This document shows, one piece after another, positions 15,673 to 23,807 of a stretch of 43,392 nt of DNA (its first letter is position 1; each line of letters opens with the position of its first letter). The stretch comes from Mycobacterium sp. Its GTDB lineage: Bacteria; Actinomycetota; Actinomycetes; Mycobacteriales; Mycobacteriaceae. The DNA lies in NCBI GenBank assembly GCA_025965895.1, contig JAOPWC010000193.1, positions 1 to 43,392 on the forward strand. The letters are read 5' to 3'. Position numbers and translations under genes: made by a program. The notes under the pieces were generated by a model, which saw only the letters and a program-made list of their open reading frames with translations, had not been told where the DNA came from and ran no database searches.

Positions 15673-16224
15673 ATGGAGCATGAGCAGTCCGAGGGAACCG
15701 CCCCCGACGGCGACGTGACCGAGGATGCGGCCGCCCCGGATCAAACTGTGATTCAGCGCGGCTTGTGGTTCGAGGAGTTCCAGACCGGGGTGCGTTATCT
15801 GCACCGGCCTGGCCGCACGCTGACCGAGGCCGACAATGTAATGTTCACGACCCTGACGATGAACACTCAGGCCCTGCACCTCGATGCCGCGTTCGCCGAG
15901 CAGCAGGCGCCGTTTCACACTCGGCTGGTGAATTCCATGCTCACGCTGTCCACTCTGGTCGGGCTGTCGGTCACCCAGCTGACTCAGGGCACCATCGTGG
16001 CCAACCTCGGCTTCACCGAGATCGCTTTCCCATTGCCGGTTTTTCACGGCGACACCTTGTACGCCGAAACAGTCGTCACCGGCAAGCGTCAGTCACGCAC
16101 CCGCGCGGGTGAAGGCATTGTGACCATGCACCACGTCGGCCGCAACCAGCACGGCGACGTCGTGGCCACCGCGACCCGCAAGACCTTGGTTCGGGTAGCG
16201 CCCGAGAAGCCGGACGGGTCATGA
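15673..16224 (+). CDS. MaoC-like hotdog dehydratase
   Basis: 183 residues from ATG 15673 (GTG 15670 is in frame), with GGAGAGG upstream. A 30-residue acidic N-terminus precedes a single hotdog domain. FEEFQTGVRYLHRPGRTLTEADNVMFTTLTMN and a later FHGDTLYAETVV match the MaoC dehydratases related to mesaconyl-CoA or methylmalyl-CoA hydratases. The conserved catalytic Asp/His position is seen only approximately (N-T-Q-A-L-H-L-D). It starts an operon with a CitE-type lyase, like the Mycobacterium tuberculosis Rv2499c-Rv2498c gene pair, so it probably hydrates an enoyl-CoA to the hydroxyacyl-CoA that the lyase cleaves. Confidence 0.83.
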   Translation: MEHEQSEGTAPDGDVTEDAAAPDQTVIQRGLWFEEFQTGVRYLHRPGRTLTEADNVMFTTLTMNTQALHLDAAFAEQQAPFHTRLVNSMLTLSTLVGLSVTQLTQGTIVANLGFTEIAFPLPVFHGDTLYAETVVTGKRQSRTRAGEGIVTMHHVGRNQHGDVVATATRKTLVRVAPEKPDGS

Positions 16225-17051
16225 CCCTGCAGCCCGGCGGACCGGCGTGGCTGTTCTGCCCTGCGGATCGTCCCGATCGGTTCGGCAAGGCCGCCGCGGT
16301 GGCCGACGTCGTCATCCTCGACCTCGAGGACGGGGTCGCGGCGGCCGATAAGGACGCCGCCCGAGCGGCGTTGCTCGACACGCCGTTGGATCCGGCCAGG
16401 ACCGTGGTGCGCATCAACGCACCCACCACCGCCGACTACCGCGCCGATCTTGAAACGGTGGCACAAACCACCTACACGACGGTGATGTTGCCCAAATGCG
16501 AGTCGGCGCAACAGATCAGCGCCTTGGCGCCGTGGCGGGTGATCGTGCTGATCGAAACCCCGCTGGGCGCGGTCAACGTCGCTGAATCCGTGCGCGCGAC
16601 GAACACCTACGGGGTCATGTGGGGCTCGGAGGACCTGTTCGCCGCGTTGGGCGGCACCGCCAACAGGCGCCCGGACGGGACGCTTCGTGACGTCGCCTCA
16701 CATGTGCGGTCCGCTACGTTGCTGGCGGCGAAAGCCCACTCGCGGCTGGCGCTGGACTCGGTGTACCTCGACATCAAGGATCTGCAGGGACTGCACGAGG
16801 AGGTCGAGGATGCGGTGGCCGTCGGATTCGACGCCAAGGTCGCCATCCACCCCAGCCAGATCCCGGTGATCCGGGCGGCCTACGCCCCGGCGGCCGACCA
16901 AGTCGACTGGGCACGACGGGTATTGGCGGCAGCGCGCGATCAACGCGGTGTTTTTGAGCTCGACGGCAAAATGGTCGACATGCCGGTGCTGCGGCGCGCC
17001 GGGCACATCCTCAGGCTCAGCGGTACGTCCGACGGGGCTGTTGTCCCGTGA
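16221..17051 (+). CDS. citE: CitE-like beta-hydroxyacyl-CoA lyase (HpcH/HpaI family)
   Basis: 276 residues, coupled to the MaoC gene (ATGA overlap) and to the next gene (GTGA overlap). Family marks: LFCPADRPDRF, the metal-site segment LDLEDGV, RINAP, LPKCES, IETPLGAVN, WGSEDLFAALGG and AIHPSQIPVI. Free-standing CitE proteins are magnesium-dependent lyases for malyl-, beta-methylmalyl-, citramalyl- or 3-hydroxy-3-methylglutaryl-CoA. The gene directly downstream encodes acetoacetyl-CoA synthetase, so a product of acetoacetate, meaning HMG-CoA lyase activity as reported for Rv2498c, is the reading I favour. This is inferred from context. Confidence 0.86.
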   Translation: MTLQPGGPAWLFCPADRPDRFGKAAAVADVVILDLEDGVAAADKDAARAALLDTPLDPARTVVRINAPTTADYRADLETVAQTTYTTVMLPKCESAQQISALAPWRVIVLIETPLGAVNVAESVRATNTYGVMWGSEDLFAALGGTANRRPDGTLRDVASHVRSATLLAAKAHSRLALDSVYLDIKDLQGLHEEVEDAVAVGFDAKVAIHPSQIPVIRAAYAPAADQVDWARRVLAAARDQRGVFELDGKMVDMPVLRRAGHILRLSGTSDGAVVP

Positions 17052-19018
17052 CCACCGAGGAGGGCGGCGGCCCGCAGTGGCGACGGTTCGCGGCGACCGC
17101 CGCTCGCCGGCACGGCGCGCTTTCCCGTGATTATCCCGAACTCTGGCAGTGGTCGGTCGACCAGCCGGCTGGATTCTGGCGGTCGGTATGGGAATTCTTC
17201 GACGTCCGCAGCCGCGGCGACGGACCGGCCGAGGGTGATGCCGCCGTGCTCGCCGACGCCTCGATGCCCGGAGCGCGCTGGTTTCCGGGGGTCGAACTCA
17301 ACTACGTCGACCACGTCCTCCGCCATGCGGATCGCGACCGCCCGGCGATCATCGGTGTCGACGAGTCCGGCGCGCGCACCGAGATCGGATGGAAGGAGCT
17401 TCCGGGCCAGGTCGGCGCGCTCGCCGCGGCACTGCGCCGCCTCGGGGTCGAGCCCGGCGACATTGTGGCCGCCTATCTTCCCGACATCCCCGCCGCGATG
17501 ATCGCGTTCCTGGCCACCGCGGCCCTCGGTGCCGTGTGGTCAGCCTGCGGCCAGGACTACGCGCCGGCGGGGGCTGCGGCCCGACTCTCCCAGCTCCGCC
17601 CGAAGGTCTTGTTCAGCGCCGACGGCTACCACTACAACGGGCGGTGGATCGACAAGCGGGCCGACACCGCCGAGCTGCGCGCCTTGTTGCCCAATGCGCC
17701 CCCGCTGATCGTGGTCGGCACCGGTGCCAGCGAGCCGCCGGGGTCCGGTGCTCCGGATGTGCTGGCCTACACCGACCTGATTGCCGCGCCCACTGACCTT
17801 CATACCGCGGCGGTCCCGTTCGACCACCCGCTGTGGGTGCTGTTCAGCTCCGGCACCACCGGACGGCCCAAAGGCATCGTGCACGGCCACGGCGGGGTGG
17901 TGCTCGAGCACCTCAAAGCGGTCGGTCTGCACGCCGACTTGGGCGCCGATGATGTGTTCTTCTGGCACACCGCGCTGAGCTGGATGATGTGGAACTTCCG
18001 GCTCGCCGGGCTGCTGTGCGGATCCACCGTGGTGTGCTACAGCGGCTCCCCGCTGTGCCCCGACGCTGACCGGCTGTGGGCGCTCGTCGGAGATGAAGGC
18101 GTCACCTATTTCGGTACCAGCCCGGGCCATGTGTTGGCCTCGCGCAAAGCCGGCCTTAATCCCGGTTCCTCACACGATTTGAGCCGGTTGCGCACAGTCG
18201 GCAGCACCGGCTCACCGCTGGCCGCCGAGCTGTTCGACTGGGTCGGCTCGCACGTCGGCAAGCAGGCCATAGTGTCCTCGATCAGCGGCGGGACCGACGT
18301 CGTGACGGCATTTGCCGGGGCCACGTCCGGCGTGCCGGTCTTGCCCGGCGAACTGGCGACCCGCTATCTGGGCGTGGCGCTGCAGTGCTGGTCAGCGGAT
18401 CGGCGCCCGCTCATCAACGAGGTCGGCGAACTGGTGATCACCGCGCCGATGCCGTCCATGCCGATCGGGTTCTGGCAGGACAGCGACAAATCACGTTACC
18501 GCGCGGCATATTTCGAGCACCGATGGGCCGACGGTCCGGCATCTCACGTGTGGCGGCACGGCGACTGGGTGACCGTCACCGACCGCGGCTCGGTGATCAT
18601 TCACGGTCGCAGCGACGCGACACTGAATCGCCATGGCATCCGGATGGGCTCGGCGGACATCTATGAAGTGGTCGAGGCGATCGAGGAGATCAACGAGGCG
18701 TTTGTCGTCGGTATAGACGGACCCGCCGGCAGCTACTGGATGCCGTTGTTTGTCACGCTGGCGCCCGGCAGCCAGTTGGACGCCGACCTTATTGACCGAA
18801 TCCGTAAGGAGATTCGGTTGAAGTTGTCGCCGAGGCATGTGCCCGACGAGGTCGTCGAAGCACCGGCCATTCCGCACACCCGCACCGGCAAAAAACTCGA
18901 GGTTCCGATCACCGGCATTCTCGCTGGACGTTCCGACGTCGCGATCGATCCACGCGCCATCGACGACCCCGGCCTCATCGACTGGTACCGCGAGCAGGGC
19001 CGGCGTCACCGGTGGTGA
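17048..19018 (+). CDS. aacS: Acetoacetyl-CoA synthetase
   Basis: 656 residues, the size of acetoacetate-CoA ligases, with the long N-terminal region those enzymes have before the AMP-binding core. LFSSGTTGRPKGIVHGHGG is the P-loop, GRSDATLNRHGIRMGSADIYEVVE is the family-typical A8 region, and the C-terminal HTRTGKKLEVPI holds the catalytic Lys. It converts free acetoacetate, ATP and CoA to acetoacetyl-CoA, which the thiolase at 4129 could split to two acetyl-CoA. Last gene of the MaoC-CitE operon, starting at GTG 17048 inside the CitE stop. A related short-chain ketoacid substrate cannot be excluded. Confidence 0.88.
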   Translation: MTTEEGGGPQWRRFAATAARRHGALSRDYPELWQWSVDQPAGFWRSVWEFFDVRSRGDGPAEGDAAVLADASMPGARWFPGVELNYVDHVLRHADRDRPAIIGVDESGARTEIGWKELPGQVGALAAALRRLGVEPGDIVAAYLPDIPAAMIAFLATAALGAVWSACGQDYAPAGAAARLSQLRPKVLFSADGYHYNGRWIDKRADTAELRALLPNAPPLIVVGTGASEPPGSGAPDVLAYTDLIAAPTDLHTAAVPFDHPLWVLFSSGTTGRPKGIVHGHGGVVLEHLKAVGLHADLGADDVFFWHTALSWMMWNFRLAGLLCGSTVVCYSGSPLCPDADRLWALVGDEGVTYFGTSPGHVLASRKAGLNPGSSHDLSRLRTVGSTGSPLAAELFDWVGSHVGKQAIVSSISGGTDVVTAFAGATSGVPVLPGELATRYLGVALQCWSADRRPLINEVGELVITAPMPSMPIGFWQDSDKSRYRAAYFEHRWADGPASHVWRHGDWVTVTDRGSVIIHGRSDATLNRHGIRMGSADIYEVVEAIEEINEAFVVGIDGPAGSYWMPLFVTLAPGSQLDADLIDRIRKEIRLKLSPRHVPDEVVEAPAIPHTRTGKKLEVPITGILAGRSDVAIDPRAIDDPGLIDWYREQGRRHRW

Positions 19019-19182
19019 TGGGCTACCCGCCTGCCCGGACGTGATCTTTCAGCGCCGTCACCAGCAGGTATCTCAGCTGCCGGAATAATCGATGCCTACG
19101 TGCCGCTCACCGCGATCGGATTCCCGGGCGCGTCGGTGCCGCGGTGCATGGTCCGCGTACCCGTCGCCAGGATGGCCACCTG

Positions 19183-19507
19183 CTACTGAATCGGCTCGTC
19201 GCCCAGCACAGTGGTGCGCACCATCTCCCGGGGCGAGTTCGGGTCGTAGGGGGTGGCGCGGTGCAGCACGCCGCGGTTGTCCCAGATCACGGTGTCGCCA
19301 ACCGACCAGGTGTGGCTGTAGACCTTGTCGCGGACGGTGGCGCGGTCGAGCAGCGCGGCCAACAGCGCGCGACCCTCGTCGAGGTCCATGCCGACGATGT
19401 AATCGGCGGAGGCGCCCAAGATCGTCGGAAGCCAGCCGATCGGCCTCGACGCCGATGACCTCGGCCCCGACGGTTGCGGTGAGCTTGTTGATGGTGAGCA
19501 GACTCAT
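19183..19507 (-). pseudogene. TauD/TfdA-type 2-oxoglutarate dioxygenase with an internal deletion
   Basis: From ATG 19507 the first 29 or so residues are a normal TauD-family N-terminus (LTATVGAEVIGVEADRLAS). The frame then changes, and near 19420 the sequence jumps straight to the C-terminal part: DYIVGMDLDEG, W-D-N-R-G-V-L-H-R-A-T (third iron ligand His) and P-R-E-M-V-R (2-oxoglutarate Arg), ending at TAG 19183. About 180 central residues, including the H-x-D iron ligands, are gone, so it cannot be active. A further open stretch continues past the TAG to about 19100 without a recognisable match. The family often hydroxylates carbons next to sulfonate, ether or carboxyl groups. Confidence 0.7.
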
Positions 19508-19570
19508 CGCCTGTCCTTTCTCCGAAACACGGATATGCCCGTTGGCGTGGGTTGTGGTGTGCGGCGGTGG

Positions 19571-19906
19571 TCATGGCACCGGCTCGCTGATGCGGTCGAT
19601 CACCGCGTCGGCGGAGTCGGTGGGTTTGGGTTGAGCGAAGATCTCCACCGCCATCGCGACCATGATCAGCGAGTAGATGAGGTGCAGCAGATGCACGGCG
19701 TCCTCGGGCATGTCGTCCAGCGAGAACTTGTCGCAGTACTCGATGGCCTCCTCCAGTCGGGGGAAAGACGCGTCGTAGAACGCCTGCATCTCGGCCATGC
19801 CGCTGGCCAAGCGCTTATCCCAGCGCTCGGCTTCGGTTGGCAGACTCCAGATCTGCGCGAACTCCTCAAGTTCGGCGAACGCGCTGGGCAACAAAGCATC
19901 GGCCAT
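19571..19906 (-). CDS. Small protein of unknown function next to a Rieske oxygenase remnant
   Basis: 111 residues, mostly helical and acidic (E-L-E-E-F-A-Q-I-W, E-E-A-I-E-Y-C-D-K-F), with a hydrophobic patch LLHLIYSLIMVAMAVEIFA that could be one membrane or packing helix near residues 73-91. ATG 19906 lies one base after the stop of the Rieske gene, so the two were coupled. I do not recognise a family. Position suggests an accessory or assembly protein for the oxygenase; with the oxygenase broken it may have lost its role. The reading frame itself appears intact, and a longer start inside the Rieske gene is not needed. Confidence 0.55.
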   Translation of the reverse strand: MADALLPSAFAELEEFAQIWSLPTEAERWDKRLASGMAEMQAFYDASFPRLEEAIEYCDKFSLDDMPEDAVHLLHLIYSLIMVAMAVEIFAQPKPTDSADAVIDRISEPVP

Positions 19907-19907
19907 C

Positions 19908-20605
19908 TCACACCCCCACTGGTAACCGTCCGCGCTGGTAGTCGTCGACCCAGTCGGTGACCACCTTGTGCAGATGTCGCACCAGGATTTCCTGGTCGCT
20001 GAGCGGAAAGTCGTCAACGATGCCGGTTTCCAGCGCGGCCTGAGTGCCGCCGAGCATGCCGGCGTCCTGCAGCGCGAATTCCTTGAGTACCACCGCGGCC
20101 ACCTCATGTTCGATGCGTTCCCGCGCTCTGCGGGCCGGATGGAAGGCGGCGTAGGCCTCAAACCGGTGGGTGTTGTGCGAGGTGGGCCAGTACCGGCACA
20201 GCAGATACCAGCCGCCGTAGATCAAAATCTCCAGGTTCGGGAAGATCTGGAAGTTGCTGATCCCCCACGACTCGATACCGCCGGGGTTCAGGCCGGCCGG
20301 CAGTTCACCGATGTCGGGCGTGCGCCACGGCCCGACCAGCCCACTGCGGGTAGCCCGCTCGATGGGATACATGTATTCCGGTGGCACCAACGTCCAGCGG
20401 CGGGAACCGGCGGTGGACACCAGACGGTGCGGGCCGTCGATCTGGAAGTGCGCGCATTCGAAGCCGGCGTTGGGGTCGCGGACCTCGGGCAGGACCTGTT
20501 GAGGGTGCAGCGCCGGCACGCGGTAGTACTCTTGGAACGCGTCGGCGAAGATCTTCCAGTTGCTGTTGTTGTGGGCGACGAAGTCGTAGCGCTCGGTCAG
20601 AGTGT
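19908..20605 (-). pseudogene. Rieske oxygenase alpha subunit, catalytic domain only (N-terminus deleted)
   Basis: The reading frame gives the C-terminal catalytic domain of a Rieske non-heme iron oxygenase: LTERYDFVAHNNSNWKIFAD, then FQEYYRVPALHPQ (the usual place of the iron-binding His pair; the first is Tyr or Arg here), I-F-P-N-L-E-I-L-I-Y and a normal C-terminus. The N-terminal Rieske domain with its C-x-H...C-x2-H cluster is missing. The match begins near 20605, where the neighbouring SDR gene ends, and no proper start codon serves it. I read this as one side of a deletion junction. The ORF from GTG 20519 is only an internal fragment. Confidence 0.72.
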
Positions 20606-21251
20606 GCCGGCACCAGGGGTTGCCACCGGTTTCGACGGCGCGGCGGCGTTGACCGCGATGCCGTCGTCATACAGTTCGGCCGCAAGGCTTTTCGTGAGCC
20701 GGTTCAAGGCGGCCTTCACCGTGCCATAAATTCCGAATCCGGCCGTTCGCTCGAAATCAGAGAACGGCGGACCGGGCGGCAGGTCGCCGCCGACGGAGGT
20801 GACATTCAGGATCCAACCGCGGCCGTGTCCGCGCATGGCCGGGATAGCCAACTGGGTGAGGTGAAGCGGCCCCAGCACGTGCATCTCCATCATCAGGCGC
20901 ACACGTCGCTCCGGGAAGTCATCGAGTGGACGCAGGAACGTCACGGCCGCATTGTTGACCAGAATGTCCGGCGCCCCGACGGTGCCGACCACATCGGCGA
21001 TGAGACGCTCTCGATCCTCGGGCTTCGAGAGGTCAGCCTGGACGGCGATCGCCGAGCCGCCGGCGGCTGCGATTTCGTCCCGCGTCTGCTGCAGAGCACC
21101 CTGGTACTTCGGATTGGGTTCCATGGTGCGGGCGGTGAGCGCGACCGTGGCCCCCTCGGCGGCCAGTCGCTGCGCGATCGCCTTGCCCAGGCCTCGGCTG
21201 CTGCCGGTCACCAGCGCCACCAGTCCGTCGCAGCGTCCCGGCAAAAGTCAC
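20597..21251 (-). pseudogene. Short-chain dehydrogenase, truncated and probably frameshifted
   Basis: An SDR with V-T-G-S-S-R-G-L-G-K-A, N-N-A-A-V, N-V-T-S-V and the catalytic Y-G-T-V-K. Two defects are visible. At the 5' end a GTG at 21251 has a strong GAGGAGG site and begins M-T-F-A-G, but one extra G near 21238 puts the SDR core in another frame; only a TTG at 21244 is in frame with it. At the 3' end the protein stops at VATPGAGTL, where I expect about 45 more residues, exactly where the Rieske fragment begins. The TTG-started 215-residue product may still be made. A degenerate operator lies 56 bases upstream of the GTG. Confidence 0.65.
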
Positions 21252-21306
21252 TCGCCTCCTCGTGGGGCCGCTTCGCCCCGGACACGGCAAGAGCCTCTCT
21301 GTGCGA

Positions 21307-21321
21307 GAGAATGCCGTTATC
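21307..21321. promoter_or_regulatory. Degenerate copy of the GAGAAT-N3-ATTCTC operator
   Basis: GAGAAT-GCC-GTTATC: one perfect half-site, with the second matching 4 of 6. It lies between the divergent SDR/Rieske set (-) and the LLM gene (+), and it ties the decaying right flank to the island's regulon. Confidence 0.5.
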
Positions 21322-21423
21322 ATCACAGCTGCGGGAAGTATAGGCTTCGCGTGCTAATCAGAACTCTGAAACAGGCTTTCGAGCGGAAACCATGTTTCCG
21401 GGGGTACGGCGGGAGGGCTTTGC

Positions 21424-22275
21424 GTGGCTGAATGGTTTTTGTACCTGCCGCAAAGCCGCATGGGTCTCGACGAGATCGTCACCCGCGCGCAGGCCGCCGA
21501 AGCCGGCGGGTTCCACGGCGTGGCCTTCCTCGATCATCTGGAAACGCCGACGGCCCCGGACAGCCCCATCTGGGAAGCAATGACCGTCGCGACGTGGGTC
21601 GCGGCGAGAACCGACCGGCTCCGGATCGGTCACCTCGTGTTGTGCGATGCGTTCCGCCGCCCCGCGGTTCTGGCCAAACAAGCCGTGACGCTGGCGGAGG
21701 CATCACGGGGGCGATTCGAGCTGGGGCTGGGGTCCGGCTCCATGCCCGCGGAGCTGGCCAAGTTCGGCTTCGGCACGGCAGGGCCCGTGCAACGCGTCGC
21801 AGACCTCGGACGGACGCTCGCGGTGCTGAAGGGTTACTGGGGCGCCGGCGAGAACACCGGCACGACCCAGAGACCCACACCGACCCAGCCGATTCCCATC
21901 CTCCTCGGTGGCAAAGGTCCGCGGATGCTGGAGCTGGTCCGCCAATATGCTGATTGGTGGAACCTGCCCGCCACCTACGTGGACCAACTACCGAAACTTT
22001 TGCCGGCCATCGGAACTGCGCGCGCATCAATCCAGCAGATGGTCGCCTTCGCGCGTCGCGCATCCGACCGTGATGCGGTCAGCGAAAAGAGCCGGCGACG
22101 CTTCGGCTACCTCGGTCCGGGTTTGGTGTGCGGAGACGCCGACGAACTCGTGGATTACTTCGCCCAGCTGGCCGATCAGGGCGCGGAGCGCTTCTACGTC
22201 TGGTTCGCTGACTTCGCTCCGCCGGATTCGATACGCGAGTTCGGTGAATCGGTCATCGGCGCATTCCGCGGCTAA
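21424..22275 (+). CDS. LLM-class flavin/F420 oxidoreductase
   Basis: 283 residues from GTG 21424, preceded by GGGAGGG. Luciferase-like barrel: FLYLPQSRMGLDEIVTRAQAA, GGFHGVAFLDHL, LRIGHLVLCDAFRRPAVLAKQA, GRFELGLGSGSMP and PIPILLGGKGPRMLEL are standard blocks. It differs clearly from the LLM protein at 12530, so the two are not recent duplicates. Expected to use F420 or FMN for a hydride transfer or monooxygenation. It is intact beside the broken SDR/Rieske set and divergent from it across a probable operator, so it likely belongs to the same pathway. Confidence 0.85.
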   Translation: MAEWFLYLPQSRMGLDEIVTRAQAAEAGGFHGVAFLDHLETPTAPDSPIWEAMTVATWVAARTDRLRIGHLVLCDAFRRPAVLAKQAVTLAEASRGRFELGLGSGSMPAELAKFGFGTAGPVQRVADLGRTLAVLKGYWGAGENTGTTQRPTPTQPIPILLGGKGPRMLELVRQYADWWNLPATYVDQLPKLLPAIGTARASIQQMVAFARRASDRDAVSEKSRRRFGYLGPGLVCGDADELVDYFAQLADQGAERFYVWFADFAPPDSIREFGESVIGAFRG

Positions 22276-22360
22276 ACCACGGTGACGCCGAAGCACAGGT
22301 ATCGGCTACCCGGCATACCTTCTTCACCACCGGCTACCCGACCTTGCTAACGTCGTTCTC

Positions 22361-23695
22361 ATGGCCGAGAATGGCGCTTTCAAATTATTCTGTCATGCCG
22401 TCGGATCCCGCCTCCCGGGTAAGACGCACCGAGCCCACGAAGCTCTGCCCACCGGCGTGGCGGGAGCGGCGGACCCTCAATTCGCCAGCGCCGTCCGCGC
22501 CTTCGCCCGCTTATTCCCCGCACGACGTTTCGGCGGCGGAGCGCTGTCGGTGTACATGGACGGTCGACCGGTGGTCGACGTGTGGACGGGTTGGTCCGAC
22601 CGGCGTGGCGAGGTGCCGTGGACGGCTGACACCGCGGCGATGGTGTTCTCCGCCACGAAAGGGGCAACCTCCACGGTCATTCACCGGCTGGTTGACCGCG
22701 GTCTGCTGTCCTATGACACGCCGGTGGCTCACTATTGGCCTGAGTTCGGCGCCAACGGCAAATCCGGCATCACCATCCGCGAGTTGATGGGGCACCGGGC
22801 CGGGTTGTCACAATTGAACGGCGTCAGCCGAGCCGAGCTGCTGGATCACGGCCTCATGGAAGACCGGCTGGCGGCTGCTTCGCCGGGTCGCCTGCTCGAC
22901 AAGTCGGCCTACCATGCGCTCACCTACGGATGGCTGGCGTCGGGGTTGGCCCGAGCGGTCACCGGGCTGGGCATGCGCGATCTGTTTCGCTTGGAGCTGG
23001 CCGGACCGCTCAACACCGAAGGTCTGCATCTCGGGCGACCGCCGGCCGACTCACCGACCAACGTGGCGCAGATTCTGATGCCGCAGACATCCACAACAAA
23101 CCGCCTATTCGATTTCGTTGCACCGAGATTCGCGGTGCTGCCAGTGTCAGGCGGTTTCGGCGCGTTTTATGTGGCGGGAATGAAATCTATTCTGCAAGGT
23201 GATATTCCGTTCTTAGACAGCGAAATTCCATCGGCCAACGGTGTCATGACCGCTCGCGCGCTGGCCAAGATGTACGGTGCCATCGCCAACGGCGGCCGTA
23301 TCGACGGAAGCCGGTTCCTGTCAACCGGCGTGGTCCACGGCCTGACTGGCAAGCTTTCCCGGCGACCGGACCGCAACGTCATCGTTCCGATGTCCTTCCA
23401 CCTGGGTTATCACGCCTCCCCCGTTCCCCGCATTCTCCCGGGATTTGGTCACGCGGGTTTGGGTGGCTCGATCGGCTGGGCCAATCCCATTACGGGGACA
23501 TCATTCGCCTTCGTGCACAACCGACTTGTCACACCCATGGTGTTCGACTACGCCGCGATCGGCGTTATCAGCGCACTGCTGCAACGCGGCGCGACGGCCG
23601 CCCGCAAGCACGGCGCCGAAGCAGTGCCGGATTTCGGCGCGCCATTCAGGGCAGCGCCGGACGCTCGGCCATCTGCGTCGGCCACAAATCAGTGA
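22361..23695 (+). CDS. Serine hydrolase of the beta-lactamase/EstB esterase family
   Basis: 444 residues. The S-x-x-K motif is FSATKGAT near residue 98 (nucleophile Ser and general-base Lys), the Tyr motif is Y-H-A-L-T-Y-G-W and the third motif is GFGHAGLGGS (H-x-G type), which together indicate an EstB/LipE-like esterase and not a penicillinase. No signal peptide is apparent. The start is uncertain because no good ribosome site precedes ATG 22361. It stands alone between the two acyl-CoA regions. It might release an acid from an ester substrate before CoA activation, but nothing in the sequence proves that link. Confidence 0.82.
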   Translation: MAENGAFKLFCHAVGSRLPGKTHRAHEALPTGVAGAADPQFASAVRAFARLFPARRFGGGALSVYMDGRPVVDVWTGWSDRRGEVPWTADTAAMVFSATKGATSTVIHRLVDRGLLSYDTPVAHYWPEFGANGKSGITIRELMGHRAGLSQLNGVSRAELLDHGLMEDRLAAASPGRLLDKSAYHALTYGWLASGLARAVTGLGMRDLFRLELAGPLNTEGLHLGRPPADSPTNVAQILMPQTSTTNRLFDFVAPRFAVLPVSGGFGAFYVAGMKSILQGDIPFLDSEIPSANGVMTARALAKMYGAIANGGRIDGSRFLSTGVVHGLTGKLSRRPDRNVIVPMSFHLGYHASPVPRILPGFGHAGLGGSIGWANPITGTSFAFVHNRLVTPMVFDYAAIGVISALLQRGATAARKHGAEAVPDFGAPFRAAPDARPSASATNQ

Positions 23696-23807
23696 GCCGG
23701 GGCCGATCCGAAATGGACGCCGTCGCTTTCGCGCCGCCGAGGCACGACCGGGATATCGTGAATCCCCACGGACGCTCCCGAAGGCCTCGCTGTTGCGGCA
23801 AAGGTAG

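Noticed and set aside
22356..22371. TTCTC-ATGGCC-GAGAA palindrome at the start of the serine hydrolase gene
   Set aside because: The half-sites are in the opposite order to the island operator and the repeat covers the ATG itself; no operon logic supports it.
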